Positions 35,050-48,093 of a DNA stretch of 64,000 nt are shown in pieces (the stretch's first letter is position 1; the number at the start of each line of letters is the position of its first letter). This DNA comes from Schistosoma mansoni (taxonomy: Eukaryota; Platyhelminthes; Trematoda; Strigeidida; Schistosomatidae), in the NCBI RefSeq assembly GCF_000237925.1, contig NW_017386020.1, forward strand, positions 434,001 through 498,000, in the 5' to 3' direction. The notes under the pieces are model-generated. The model was not told the origin of the DNA, ran no database searches, and worked only from the letters and a program-made list of their open reading frames with translations. Position numbers and translations under genes: made by a program.

Positions 35050-36560
35050 AAGGCTTAATAAACTTAAGTCTGAAACCAGTAAAATCTTACAATCGTTAAA
35101 GATTAAACTATGGTGTATGTTATATCCAAAGACTTGTAACCCTTGTAGACTCTATGGACTTCCAAAGATTCACAAGAATAATACTCCAGTAAGACCAGTG
35201 GTTGATTTTACAAATTTACCGATATACAACCTAGCGAAATACTTAGCTAGGATGCCTAAACCGCATGAAAAGCTGACTAATCATGGAATTAAAAAAACAC
35301 TATGGAATTCGAGAATATTATTGATACCATCGATATAGAGGAGGGTGGAATATTGGCAGGTTTTGATGTTTCTTCCTTATTTACTAATGAATCTGTCAAT
35401 AGAGCATTGAATATTACTTATGTTTCTTTAGAATCTGATTCGGATTTGAATTTACGTTGCTCACTAGATCCATCTAAGGTTATTAAATACTTGGAATTAT
35501 GTTTAAGATCCACATTATTCATATTTCGAGGGGACTTTTACAGACAGAAAGAAGGTATAGCAATGGATTCACTAGTTTGTCCGATTTTAGCGAATTTATT
35601 CATGCATTCCCTAGAAACTAGTGCAGTCGCTAGGAGTGTATGTCCACCAAAGGTCTGGTTACGGTAAGTAGATAACATTTTTAATTATCATTAAACGGGA
35701 TTGTCCAGAAGAATTGTTTTAAAATGTAAACATTTCATAAGGAATTAAGCTAACGAAGGAAATAGAATCCGTTGACCATAAACTAGCGATTCTCGATTGT
35801 TTGGTTGAACGAAGACATAATGATAAGTTGAAAATAAATGTATTCAGGAAATCAACACAATCTGAGAGATAGATTTTGGTTCAGCTCATGGGCTGTGTAC
35901 GAAAGTCACGGTTGTAAAAAAATTTAATTAATAGAAGTATTAAGCTTGTTACAGATAAGGAAGACCAACGAGTTGAATTGAATAGAATTTTGTCTACACT
36001 TAGGGATAACAACTACCGAAAAGAGTTTTGAAAGAGGATTATTAGAAAAGATAGAAAAACTAAAATGTATACCGAAAAATTGGAAGTCCACCATGATCAT
36101 CCAATACTGTAGTGAAACATAGGAAACAAGCATGATGTAAGTGTATTTTCGAGCTTGTGCCACCATATGTTCAGCATTAGTGAAATTTAAGGATAAGTTC
36201 CCAAAGGAAGAACAAAAAATATTTTCCATGAGATCAACTATCATGGTCGTAATGCAGCTTATGTGAGGGAAACATCCAGACAATTGAATGCAAGGTTGAA
36301 GGAGCGCAAACAGTGTTTAGAAAATGTTCGAAAATCCTCGGTTGACACAAGGAAACTTTAGAATAAGTCTGTGACAGCGTTACATGCGTCAGAAACAGGA
36401 CACAAGATTAACTATGAAAGGACCAAAATACTTCAGAAAGGTCTTAACACTCATAAAGAAAGATTGACAGCAGAAGCGCTGTAGATATGAGCGAATAAGA
36501 ACAGCATAAACATAAAGGATGGTATTCAGCTAGCAACCATTTGGCAATTATCCATCAACA
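35050..36560 (+). pseudogene. Decayed Penelope-like element (RT plus GIY-YIG)
   Basis: Pieces in collinear order on the plus strand. 35117-35338: YGLPKIHK and PVRPVVDF, the Penelope RT signature. 35302-35667: GFDVSSLFTN (motif A region), then RQKEGIAMDSLVCPILANLFM (motif B region), where Gly is replaced in the usual GIAMGS. The frame then breaks. At ~36235-36300 NAAYVRETSRQLNARLKE keeps the GIY-YIG core, and at ~36370-36480 LHASETGHKINYE leads to LQKGLNTHKERLTAEA, the usual C-terminal block. At least three frame breaks make it non-functional. It is from a different Penelope lineage than 23741-24298. Confidence 0.82.
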
Positions 36561-36887
36561 AGTAATCGAACCCTTTTTTTCATTATTCAACCTGTTTATT
36601 TCACATGCATCGTTATTTTGACTGAAATTAATGTGAGTTATTTTTAACAACACAATTATGTACTTGATGATTCTCATTTTTTTTTATTTGCAATTCAATG
36701 ATTCAGAAACAATTTTTCAACCTTCAACTTGCACTTTTATTTTTTCTTTCATATTAAAACATATTAACACCGAATATCATTCATTAATAACTCATTCTTA
36801 CACACACACAATTTCTCCAGTCATTTATTTTTACATCGTTGAACTTTTCACATGTTTCTCATTTAACTTGACTTATGTTATTCTCAG

Positions 36888-36992
36888 AAGGGGTTTTGTG
36901 GAGATTTTAGTAATTTTATAGTTGAATTCATGAGTCAATTGAAGCTAGACCAACAGGTTTTCCATGGTGGTCTCGCTTCAATTGACTCACAT
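36888..36992. mobile_element. Family 2 collapsed inverted dimer
   Basis: The antisense terminus (TCAGAAGGGGTTTTGTGGAG) and arm (GAGTCAATTGAAGCTAGACC) are followed after a few bases by the sense arm. The spacer with the ribozyme is missing, leaving a near-perfect palindrome at ~36931-36989. Confidence 0.7.
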
Positions 36993-37099
36993 TATTCTAT
37001 TTACTAAAAATCAATATCCAAATATGAGTGGATTAATATAATATAAATTTGATCTGATATGATTGTTAAAAACGTTATATATTTCATTGATGATTTTGA

Positions 37100-37150
37100 T
37101 TTTGATTATTACCCTGAAGAAGTCCAGATAAATTAAATGGACGAAACGTT
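37100..37150 (+). ncRNA. Hammerhead-like motif, unassigned
   Basis: CTGAAGA is followed by AGTCC, a 13-base loop, GGAC and GAAACGTT. The boxes and a 4-bp stem II fit a hammerhead, but stem III would be very short and no stem I partner is clear. Not part of the two families above. Confidence 0.3.
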
Positions 37151-37535
37151 GGAATTATTTAAAATTTTTTAGATCGCTAAGATTATAGGTGAAATACAAT
37201 ATTTATTTCATTATTAATGATTGATAATATTTAATTTAGGTTAAAAATATCAATGTTTAGGTGGTCCATATACAGAATTGTGAATTTTCGATAGCAACAA
37301 CATGTAAAATCATCTCGAATAACCCTATTCATCGTTAAAGTTGATATTAATAACCAATTTGCATTCAGTATTAATAATAATATTAGGATTAATTAATAAA
37401 AACTACATTTTAACGAAACTTTCATATGCAATACATAATTAAATTTTAAGTAAAACTAACTGCAATCTCATTATATTGCTACTAATAACATCGCTACTAC
37501 AACTACTCTTAGATAATTCAAAATGTAAATGTCAT

Positions 37536-37885
37536 TGTAAGGATAGCTCGTTGGCAAACTCAAGGTAGCCTCAAGAAGGACAGAAACAGCCGAGGACATT
37601 CCATTCAATCACCGCTAGAGGAACATTCTGGAATGTCGGTGTGTAGCTCCCCTATTGGATGAATAAAAAGACCCCCCTATGTGCCTATTGGCTGTCCGAA
37701 ATGATGATTTACTTTCAGCCTAAAACTATAAATACATGAGATTTTTTGTACTATATTTGACACTGTTTGGAATAACATTTCTTCCACCTGTCTTCTGTCT
37801 TCCCATTTGCGACTTGGGGAGGTTCTGGCGTTCGAGTGCTTAAGTTATACGCGACATACTAAGAGTCTAAGTTCAAGATATAACA
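37536..37885 (+). mobile_element. Probable solo LTR
   Basis: A 350-bp, less AT-rich block starts TGTAAGGATAGC and ends GATATAACA, with TG...CA ends, a TATA-like ACTATAAATACATGAG at ~37724, and flanks GTCAT and GCCAT that could be a 5-bp target duplication with one change. This is the layout of a retrovirus-like transposon LTR (gypsy type in schistosomes). No internal coding region is next to it. The family is not identified. Confidence 0.5.
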
Positions 37886-39711
37886 GCCATATCAGCAAGA
37901 ATTAAGTAGAAATTTTAGATATGTGTTCATGATGGTGAATTTAGAAGTAAAACAACGAGGAATTGATCAAATCGAAAGTCGCTTTTGTGAATAGATCCAA
38001 ACACATAAATAAATACATACTTTGTATTTTTGGTAAATTTGGTAAAAACACTCAATATACTCATGAAGTAATAATTATATATATCGAAGACAATATGTAT
38101 TTACGATATAAAGAAGCAATTCAGTTATGATAGTGAACACTCAAAAATAAAATGTGATGTCAATAACGAATATTAACCTTATATATTGATTTAAACATAT
38201 TGAACTTGTATTATTTCTTGTACTACTTTCTAGTCACTTATTCACTATACAGATGATTGATTTTTCACTGACTTTATGAAAAACATCTATGGATGTGGTT
38301 CTAATAAAAATTGTGTGGAACGATGAGAATTCTGTGAACATTAGAAGGAGCGATTAGACAAGAGTGCTTTAACAAATGTTGAGTGGTGTAAATATAGGTT
38401 AGGTTGATCAATATACCCTAAATTTTATGAACTAAATCTTTCTTTTGACGTCAGTTTGTATGTTTGCAGAACCGACTAAGCCTTGTTCATGATTTTTCTT
38501 GTTCTTTATTCAATAACAATAATTACTACAATACTGACGTTAGATAGTTTGTTCAGAGTTGAAAATGACATTATTGATGTTTCATGTCTGCTCATTTCAC
38601 CAATATTCTTTCATAAATTAACCGTTATTGTTTTGTACTTGTCTACTTATCCATATATTGACAATATTATGTAAGTTAAAATATTAACTACTCATCATCT
38701 CATCCATAAATCACGCTTCGATAAACTTCTGATGTTTGTTATAAATTACATTGAATCAATGAGTGTAAACATTGAATCAATTAAACAATAGTTAATCAGA
38801 AGAAGATATAATCATAAGACCTGTGAAAATCAGGCTAAAGAAAATGAAATGGCATAAGTAACTGTACCAATTAATTCTTAACAGTTTAACATATAGTTCT
38901 TCATAGCTTCAACTAAACTTATAGTAAAAATGACTATTGTTTAAAATAAGATTCATTATTTTGAATTTTAGTCGTAAAGAAATTTTGAAATATTCAACTA
39001 TAAATACGAAGATCAATTAATTACAAAACGAACTCAGTTCAACCGAGGAAAAAAGGTGACGGAATACATTTAAATTGAGAGGAAAAGATTAGATGAATCT
39101 GTGGGAATTTATAAAATGATAAGTTCAGAGGACAATGATTTTCTTCAATGAACAGACTGACATATTTCATTTAGTTAATCGATCAAAAGATCCTAACAAA
39201 TAACTAACGGAGTTGCATGAAGTGTTTGTCAAAGATTGATTGAGTGTCAATCAAAACAGTTGTGCGCACTCAAGATTCTGCCATAAATCAGACCTAAGAC
39301 CTTCAAGTCTCGCAGTGAATGCAATGATCTAATGGATACGATCTACAAATCTAACTAATCTACACAAGATTGCCTCAGAAAAAAAGGATTTGTTAAAGTA
39401 CTGTATATATTATAAGCATTAGAGAGTGGAATTTTCTTGCAATAAATTATACATAGAGTCCGAATTCCTCTTGATGAATATCGATAGTTAATGTCACAGT
39501 GATGTAGAACAAAGAATGATCATAAAAAACACGCAAAGATCAAATGGATTTATATTACACTGAGTGTATACACAATGAAAGGCTTACACACATACCTACA
39601 TAAAATATATCAAATAATTATGTAAACAAAAGTGAACATAATAAGCCAATCTCAGTATTTCATCCATCTGAAAAGAATGATTTTGCACAAAATATTATGA
39701 ATATATTCATT
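37886..39711. other. Gene-free AT-rich stretch
   Basis: No gene or nameable repeat seen; short ATG frames such as 38483-38674 have no recognisable features. Confidence 0.5.
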
Positions 39712-39800
39712 ATTAGAAGGGGGACGAAACGGCCGTCCATTGCTTCCAGGTTTTCCATGGTAGTCTAGCTTCAATTGACTCATGATTTCAACTATACAAA
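39712..39800 (+). mobile_element. Family 2 remnant, termini fused
   Basis: An antisense terminus (TTAGAAGGGGG) joins directly to the 3' half of a sense ribozyme (GACGAAACGGCCGTCC) and the sense 3' region. The remainder is deleted. Confidence 0.65.
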
Positions 39801-40046
39801 ATATAATCAGTACCTTTATTTTTCATGAAACTTCATAAATAACAAAAGTGATCTATTTATTACAAATGTGTATGAATAAATAAACATAACATCTTATAGA
39901 TATGTATATTTACACATTTAACAAGAAAGCAATGATACATTACAATGATAATGTAATTTAACAGTTCAGACATTATCATAATGAGAAAAAAAAAGTTTAT
40001 AAAATAATGTTTGCTTGTATTATACTCCACAAAGTACTCCATTTTA

Positions 40047-40535
40047 TCAGAAGGGGGTTTGTGGATATCATAGTAATTTTTAATAGTTGAGATCATGAAT
40101 CAATCAAAGCTAGACCACCATGGAAAACGTGGAAGCACTGGTCGGTCGCTTCGTCCTATAGTGGGACTCCTCAGTAGTGAGCATCCATGGTCCCGACTCG
40201 CGAGAATCGAACCCAGGACCTATCAGTTTCGCGCGCGACCGCTTAACCACTAGACCACTGAGCATCCAACGGTGTTAATGTCTAACTTCAACTAATCCAC
40301 GAAATTGAGCGACATATCCACCGTTGTCTTCAGTGAGTTACTATCTTCCAATAGACCTGGTTGAACTCCACTGGTCACTGCTTCTCACTAGAACTCCAGG
40401 AAATACCTCATGGAGCCAGTAACTAATGAACATATGATTATTGTCAGTAGGGGGTTTTGTGGAGATTTTAGTCAAGTGTTTCCAAGTTTTCCATGGTGGT
40501 CTAGCTTCAAGTGATTCATGATTTCAACTATTAAA
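40047..40535 (-). mobile_element. Family 2 hammerhead element, full minus-strand unit plus tandem junction
   Basis: One complete minus-strand unit runs from its 3' end (TCAG at 40047) to its 5' leader, and at 40444 the 3' terminus of a second unit (TCAGTAGGGGGTTTTGTGG) follows at once. The period is 397 bases. Reading the minus strand: leader, tRNA-like head with B-box-like GGTTCGATTCTC, ribozyme, 3' region. The ribozyme has GAAG in place of GAAA and is probably dead. After the junction a sense-oriented 3' piece (40475-40535) gives an inverted partner. Confidence 0.8.
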
Positions 40536-42209
40536 AATTACTTATTTTTATTCAAACAATTCATTACAACATTGATGATCATTTTAAAAGGAAATATTGA
40601 ATAAATGTTGCCAAGCCCCAATTTTCTTTTAACATGTAATAATTAATTAATCAGTGATTAGAGGCGAGGGGGGGGTTAGGAGAACTGAATAACATTGAGT
40701 TGATTAAATCAAAATGATAGGAAACTTAATTTTGTATAATTAGTTAAACATGGGCACAAAGTTGAATTAATGAACTTGTTATCTTTAGTAAACAAAGAAT
40801 AGATTTACCGTTTTTAAGTTTCTATGTGTAATTATTTAGGTTCATAATGAAAAAAAACAAGAAACAAAACAATGATTGACAAGATTTCAAATAAGATATT
40901 ATGGAAATAAACAAAATAGATAAATGTTGATGATCAACTTAAGTATAAACAACATAAAGTAAGATATTTTCATTTTTGTGGGTTATTTAATTAGTGAAGT
41001 TTTTAATCAATGTAAAACTTTCTTGTGATTTATACTTATACTGATTGTTATAGTTCAGGATCTCTATATTTTTCATAGATTAGTTCTGTTTCTATATGTA
41101 CATCGATAATATTGTGAAGTGATATTTCAGAGTGATTTCAAAACAATTGAATTTCAATGATTTGGTTTTAAGTTCATATTCAGTTCTAGTTGTACTAACT
41201 GATTAATAAGTTGTAAACCAATATTAAATCTTTCAAGAGCTTAGTAATGATTCAGCTCTATAGAAAATACTAGGGTAAGGTGACCAACAATCTCCCCTAA
41301 GACAATACTTATATTTATGTGTTTGTCAAGAAATACTGGGGCGGTAGCCATGGGTTGAATATGTCTATAATGTGTAAGAGTCAGTCTGGTGAAGCAAGGG
41401 AGTGGTGAACATTTACTCTTCCAGGTGGGTGAATATACCTACATCTATGCTATAAGATGCATGGGGTAAAACCTGTGCGTTACTGGTGTAACGTATATCT
41501 GCTCACAGAGTACGTATATCTGCATGTATGCCAAGTGATACTCGGATGAAAGTTTGTGTGTTAACTAGCATGCAAGTACACTATACATATCCAGAGCAAG
41601 TAAATCGTAAACTTCTTTACTTGTTATTTTGATGCGATACCATTATGCATGCAAAGACCCATGGGGCCGTAGTCCTCAACAAATCACATTTAAGCGGTGG
41701 GTTTGTGAGCCTCAAAAAGGCAGAATCCATTCAACAAAGACCACTAGGTTTCCCCAGTAGGCTTCACCAGCTCTTCACTGGTTTGAACACCACACCTATT
41801 GATAAAGTTGGTCAATGTGATCACTCATGTCGAACTCTTACTTTCAACTCCATCGACTTCAATATCATCTCAAGGAGAAATATCTGGTAATTGATTACTA
41901 ATAAATAGTTGTTTATTTGCAAATAATAATTTAACAAATTCTTATGAACATTAGAACATATAAAATAGTGGACAAATTCAATGGTCTAATTAAAATAGGA
42001 GCTCATTGATTTTCTACAGCTAACAACTTAAGTTGGTACTAATGATACTGATATCGATAAGTATTTTTATTTCACAATTTCTCTTTAAATATTACTTACA
42101 TTTCACATATACACTGTCACTTTATCTTATTGAACAATTTAGCTTTGTTCAATATCGAATTCAATGAGAATATTTTCCTTTCGTATCAAATAAACAAATA
42201 AACAAACGT
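40536..42209. other. Gene-free stretch; less AT-rich block of unknown nature at 41330-41890
   Basis: Mostly AT-rich. 41330-41890 is more GC-balanced and contains an 81-codon frame (41645-41890) with no recognisable domain. It may be an old repeat or a remnant of a gene; I cannot name it. Confidence 0.35.
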
Positions 42210-42520
42210 TACTTTTAATAGTTGAGATCATGAATCAATCAAAGCTAGACCACCATGGAAAACCTGGAAGCACTGAGAATAGAAGACTCCTCAACACTGA
42301 GCATCCACTATCCCGACTAGCAAGACTCGAACCCAGGACCTATCAGTTTCGCACGCGAGCGCTTAACTACTAGACCACTGAGCCGGCATCCAACAGTGTT
42401 AATAGGACGAAACGGCCGTCCAATGTTCTCAGGTTTTCCATGGTGGACTAGCTTCAATTGATTCATGATCTCAACTAATAAAATTACTATAATATCCACA
42501 AAACCCCTTCTGATAATGAA
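42210..42520. mobile_element. Family 2 element with inverted 3' arms
   Basis: A minus-strand 3' arm, damaged ribozyme and tRNA-like head (B-box-like GGTTCGAGTCTT) run from ~42217 to ~42400. They are followed by a sense ribozyme 3' half (AGGACGAAACGGCCGTCC) and sense 3' arm ending CACAAAACCCCTTCTGA. The two ends are reverse complements, so the whole resembles a unit with terminal inverted repeats. Confidence 0.72.
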
Positions 42521-45500
42521 CATTACTTTTGTTAATTGTATATCCTTAAGAACAAAAAGAAAAAAAACTTATAAATTGTCTCATATCATTTTGATTTCAT
42601 ATTGATTTTTCTATCTAATTTCTTGATTGTTTTTCTCGGAGAAAAAAAACAACTAATAACACTATAGCTTAACTTACGTGGTACAACAACAACAACAAAC
42701 GAACAGGATATTAGTGTACTATATAATCAGTTATTTTAATGAATTATTTAGTTAATGAAGATAAAAAATAGATGAATAAACAGATAAACAGTAAAACTAT
42801 AATTAAGGAATTCAGAAGATCCTTTCATTGATTGTTTTTTTTCTTTTTGTTATTAAAATATTAGATTGTGAACATTATATTGTCTCGAAGAACTATTACC
42901 TAATAATTATCACGTTAATACTGATGCTTTATGTTTGATCCAGTCAAATAGGACAGTAATATTCAAAGTATCAGAATTGTGGTCAGCAATATTTTGGATA
43001 GATTATATTGATGATAAACCTGTTATTCATAAAAATCTAAGTGATTGTATAGAGTTGACTTAAAGAATCTAGTGAATTGACTATTGAGTGTTTAAATAGG
43101 ATTTATCTACACACAACATCCTTAACTACTTTGCATGAAGTCATTCGACTTCACTCGGCACAGTCGTTTCAGAGTTTTGACATTATTATTATCAGTATCA
43201 AGGAGATCGTTGTTCACTTTCGTTTACGACGTGAAATATCAATGAACTTTCAAACTTTCGCCGGAAACATCCATTAGATAATAGTAAACTTATCAGTGTG
43301 GTGGTTACATGTTTAACCTGTTGGTCCAAGGGACAACTGCTGATAGTATCATCATTAGTTTAGAAGTTCTGAACTACGACGAAACAGCTGCAAAGAACTA
43401 ATAAGTTTCTAAAAATCACCTCTAACTTATGTTAATCAATGGAAAAATTCACATTTACTCAGCTGTATCAATTATACATTAAAAATGTGAGTTTAGCAAA
43501 TAGTTGTTTATATCCTCTAATCTTGTCTTTACATTTTCATGAAGTTTGAATTACATACTGTTAACTCGTTCGATGTGATAAAAACAAAGCAAATCTACAG
43601 TGTTCTTCTCATTTTTTGGAGGTTCTTTAGCCATAGATTTTAGTTAAACATGATAATCGTCACATTCCAAGTGAAAGAATGGTCACAGTTGTCATTATCA
43701 ATAACAGATAAATGTGACTAAATAAGTCGATTATTCGATCTATTTATGAATTAGTAGCTTAAAGTTTTTTAGAGAATTTATTGATCTTTTGGTAAATGTC
43801 ATGTTGATAAATTACAATTGTGATGGTTCCCAATAGTGAATTAGCTTTCTGGCCTCTTCAACATTGTCAATCCGTAATTACGTATACACTTACACACAAT
43901 ATCTAATCAAGAGATTCTAGGCATCAAAGTGAAGAATCTTCACAAACCCATAATAAAAATAATCAACTAATAAAGAAGTAGATTCTAGAATAACTCTCAG
44001 AAAGAAGTCCTGATCTATAAAGTTTTAACCATATAATGAATTACATTTCATAACAATCAAAATATCTCATCAATTAACTAATCTATAAACAACACATTTA
44101 TTTTGAAAATGGAAGGCCATAGTTTAAATTTTCAGTGACATTATGGGTGGATACAAATTGGGATATCCATAGTTTCATCATATATATATCTATATACATA
44201 TATGTAGATATTTATTCAGCTTAAATGAAAATTAATTCCCCGATCAAGATCATTGATTTTTGTAAAAATAAATCAGTTAGAATTAAACTAACAATATACA
44301 ACTAAGTGGAATAACTAAACTGAACAAAATGATTTGATAAGATCAAATTTGTATATGTATATGTATATGAAAACATTAATGATTGAAATTATCAGGTAAA
44401 TGATACATTAAATGTATATCCATACATGTACATTTGTTCATTTAAATGAAAATAAGATAGTCAGGAGTAAAGTGAAGTAGTAAGTAGAGAAGAGGAGAGA
44501 GAGAGAGAGAGAGAGAGTAAAAGAAAGGTAAAGCAAAAGGGGAACAAAATGAAACAAGTTATGTTAATTAACATGAATTGTGTAAATAATATTCTATTCT
44601 ATTCTTTTTTATATTCATTTATGAAAATTAATCTATCATTGAATTTTTGAAAAATAAAAAAAAGAAAAGAAAAGGCTTCTCTTTTTTTTCTTTCTTCGTT
44701 TTAAAACAAAAAATTCTTATCTCATTTTTGGCCAAAAATATACCATGGCCTAATTTCCGGTCTTTATAAAAGACATGAATTTGTTTATAATATTCATATG
44801 ATATGATTTGCTGAATGTAACTCATTTATTCAGTATAAATTATTATTTAACCCGCTATAAGCTACATTGTACATATAAGGATTAACGATTGTTTGAATTG
44901 AAGTAGGTAAAGTGAAGTCTGAACCTGAAATTCACTCTTCAAAAGCTGAATAGTTGAATCATCAGGCTACTACTAAATTGATATAACTATTCTGGGCGTA
45001 CTTTTCATGTGTTCTTTACATTTATTTATTAACAGTTAAACGTATAAATTATAGGTTGAGGTGTTAGTTCGTGAACAAATTTGTAGTTACAGCATATATA
45101 TAGATACATATGTATGATATCGTTTTATTTGGTTGACTAGAAAGATAAGTTCTTTTTATGAGATCATTTTCATCATGAAATAAACCAAAGAAAATCCATG
45201 AGAACTGGTAGCCTATGTAACTTTCATAGCAGGAGTTCATTGTGAGGTGCAAATCACCATGTATTCAGATATATTTATGTATGAGTGAGCTGTTCCACAT
45301 CATTAAAAGATCGATATATTGAAGTGCTCCGTAGTTTTTAGATGGTTAGTCTCTCACGAAAAGCATTTCAAAAACATTAGTCATCTTTAACCGGATATAC
45401 ACTTAAGAAATCACGCGACAACTAATCCTTCATAAAGTATCATTTTGTTTAAAACAAATATTGTGTAAGTACTATCAACAACTAAGTAATTGTGTTTTAC

Positions 45501-45611
45501 ACTTTTAATTAAAGATGACAATAGATTAAGAATTCATGGATTTAATTGTTGAACAAAATGATTTTTATTTGCACTATACAACATTATAACCGTATTTTCC
45601 GTATATTAGAA
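42521..45611. other. Gene-free AT-rich stretch
   Basis: No gene seen. Contains a (GA)n microsatellite at ~44491-44518. Confidence 0.55.
44491..44518. repeat. (GA)n microsatellite
   Basis: Run of GA dinucleotides with a few interruptions on its left. Confidence 0.9.
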
Positions 45612-45623
45612 ACTACAATGTAA
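45612..45623. repeat. Target-site duplication, left
   Basis: ACTACAATGTAA, repeated exactly at 46168-46179. Confidence 0.85.
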
Positions 45624-46167
45624 TTTATTAATTATTTATTTTAACGCATAAAGATTGGTACAAGAAGGCATCAAATAGATATGCGCCTCATAAATCATTC
45701 GATTTGTTTGAGGGCCATGATACTGTCCAGGTGCTCAGACTGAAACAGGTGGTTTCTTAAAGGGGACACATCCAAAGCCTTCACCTAAAGGTATAATCGG
45801 CAAGGTATTGGAGCAACGTAAGGAAATACAGTCCCATGGTAGTCGGTGATCAACGATTGATTCATACGCCATTTTTTCTCTCAGGATACTGGAGTCAGCC
45901 CATGTGCACCATTAGTTTGGAATCAGGGTTTCACAACTCCCCTAGGTGGACTCCCCGTGTCCACTGGCCCGGTTAAACCCATCGGACATTCGCTTTCGGT
46001 CCTCTGGATTTCGTAAACAACACCCTCTCCACGAGAAGGCAGTGAGTAGGACTTCCCTGGCAGAGGCTGCATACACGTAGCGATATGAGAGCATTTCCAG
46101 GGAGAGAGAGAGGGCGGGCCCTCTTCACTCTTGGTCGTACCAGGGCATTTGGAGACCAACCGATTGT
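45624..46167 (-). mobile_element. ~540-bp short retroelement (family B), complete minus-strand copy
   Basis: 544 bp between exact 12-bp duplications. On the minus strand it starts near CGGTTGGTCTCCAAATGCC and ends in an AAATAAATAA-rich tail. It aligns end to end with 30390-30924, with many substitutions and short indels. The frames differ between the two copies, so there is no conserved protein. Inference: mobilised in trans. Confidence 0.8.
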
Positions 46168-46179
46168 ACTACAATGTAA
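46168..46179. repeat. Target-site duplication, right
   Basis: ACTACAATGTAA, identical to 45612-45623. Confidence 0.85.
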
Positions 46180-46569
46180 ACGTGTGTATTTTGTATAATC
46201 GATACTAGTATTTAAATTTCAAGTATTGTCATTATTAAGTTAAAGCCTATTCAAAACTCATCAAAAAATATAACTCTACGTGATTTCAAATGACTTATTA
46301 TCCCCCACCTTGTGCCCCGCATGTTAACAACTTCTAAACGTCGACTGTATACGTGTATACATTTACTTTTATAATGATGAAAATATAGAATTTCTAACTT
46401 AATTTAAATTGGATCGATTTCATTGTTACTTTTTCAGAAAGACATTGTTCCGAGTTTCCGTGTTGAATGATCAGCATCCTATTCAGTCATTCGGTCATAT
46501 TGTTTTCTTCTAAATATTTAAAACACTTTAAATTTTCTAGCTAATGATATCAGACTACATGAGTAAGTA

Positions 46570-46695
46570 AATGTACTACAATCTCCACAAATCTTCATTT
46601 TAACAATAACCATGTGCTCACTAGTGACTAGATGGATTTCAGGGAGTTCTGTTTTACTGAGACTATTACCACCAAATACTTTTAGCCTGGCCTAT
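46570..46695 (+). mobile_element. Family 2 decayed head-to-tail junction
   Basis: An element 3' end (CAATCTCCACAAATCTTC) is followed immediately by an element 5' leader (CCATGTGCTCACTAGTGACT, GGGAGTTCTG). This is the same direct junction as at 40444, in an older copy. Confidence 0.5.
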
Positions 46696-48093
46696 GGATG
46701 GGGTAAGAAAATATGCTTAACTTCTCATTATTACGGTAAACCAATTGTAGTTATATGACTTTGCCTATTATATAACCTTTTTTAAGTTATCCATTGAAGT
46801 TTATTCGTAATATAAATTTTACACCAACTATTTATCCTGGTTACATAATCTCTTAATGATTAACTTTTTCATTCTCTCCTTGAAGGGAGTTTTGTGATAT
46901 CAACCAACACATCAATTTTAGCCATTAGATTACATTTAATATCACTTTTTTCTGTCTTCTTCCAGTACCTATAATCTATACCGTCTCGATCAACCATCTC
47001 AGCTTTATTGTCTAAGGTATGTAAAAACTGTATTTGTGCCAATAATACTAGTTGTGATTTTACTTTCTTTATACAGCTGATTATCAGCCATGAGAATAGA
47101 GGACGAAAAACTCGTCTTATACTCTAGAAAGGTTCTCGCGATATTGCTTTCTTCACAATTATCAAAAAAGTAAACAAATTTTGTGAAGTAATAATCATTA
47201 AAATAACATATATACATATACATTCAAGACTTAGAAAACCATTTGACTGGTTTCTAATAACTTCGCTTAATGGTGTAACCTTTCACTATGTATAAAATTA
47301 CCTCTAAATACGATTGTGTAGTTCAAGAAAATGTCATTCTTTAAAAAATTTCTTCCCTGAAATGTTTTCGCTATTTTTAATTTACATGCTATTTACAATA
47401 GTTTGAATTTGTGATTACATAATCCAAACAAGTCTAAAATGGAATTTACCATAATATTTGTACTGCTGAACAACAGAGAAACTAAACGTCTGGGATTGTT
47501 GACACCTTCCGAATAAAAATGCGTTTCACTTAAATGACGATATCACAGTCAATTAGATGATATTTCTAACTTCAAACAATTCATGGTATAACATGGGGAA
47601 ACATTATCCCATTTCCATTATGATTGAACTCCATTATTAATAATTTCTAAATTAGATTTCGTAGGTTTGTTTTGTTCTTGAATTCAGATATTCATAAATA
47701 CATAATAAATGGTTCATTTTACTGTTTAATAATTTGATTCATTACCCAAACCCCCACTACTAATAGTCTGATAGAAATCTAATTAGAATATTAGAGAATC
47801 TGGAAAAAAATTCGGTCTTAATTATCGGTATATGTGAGAGTAGGGTCGGAACTGTTGAGGAGTTTAAAATAACGCTATTTAGATTGATTTCTATGTTTTC
47901 AATGATATTTTCCAGTAAATATTAATCTATTCTAATAATGTATACATTTATTTGGATATAATTAGACTTTGGTTTTAGATAATGCCTAACACAATGGAAT
48001 CCAACAAATGTTTTCTATCTCAATGTATGCATGAAACAATAGGTACTGAGCACTGGGTTTTATGATTTCAGTCTAAGAATAAAATCCATGATA

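Noticed and set aside
35924-36283. Minus-strand 119-codon frame
   Set aside because: Antisense to the decayed Penelope-like element.
36931-36989. Transcription terminator hairpin
   Set aside because: The palindrome is made of the two ends of a family-2 element, not a terminator.
40200-40443. CRISPR-like or satellite array
   Set aside because: Only one full period plus a terminus is seen, in a eukaryotic context; it is an interspersed element junction.
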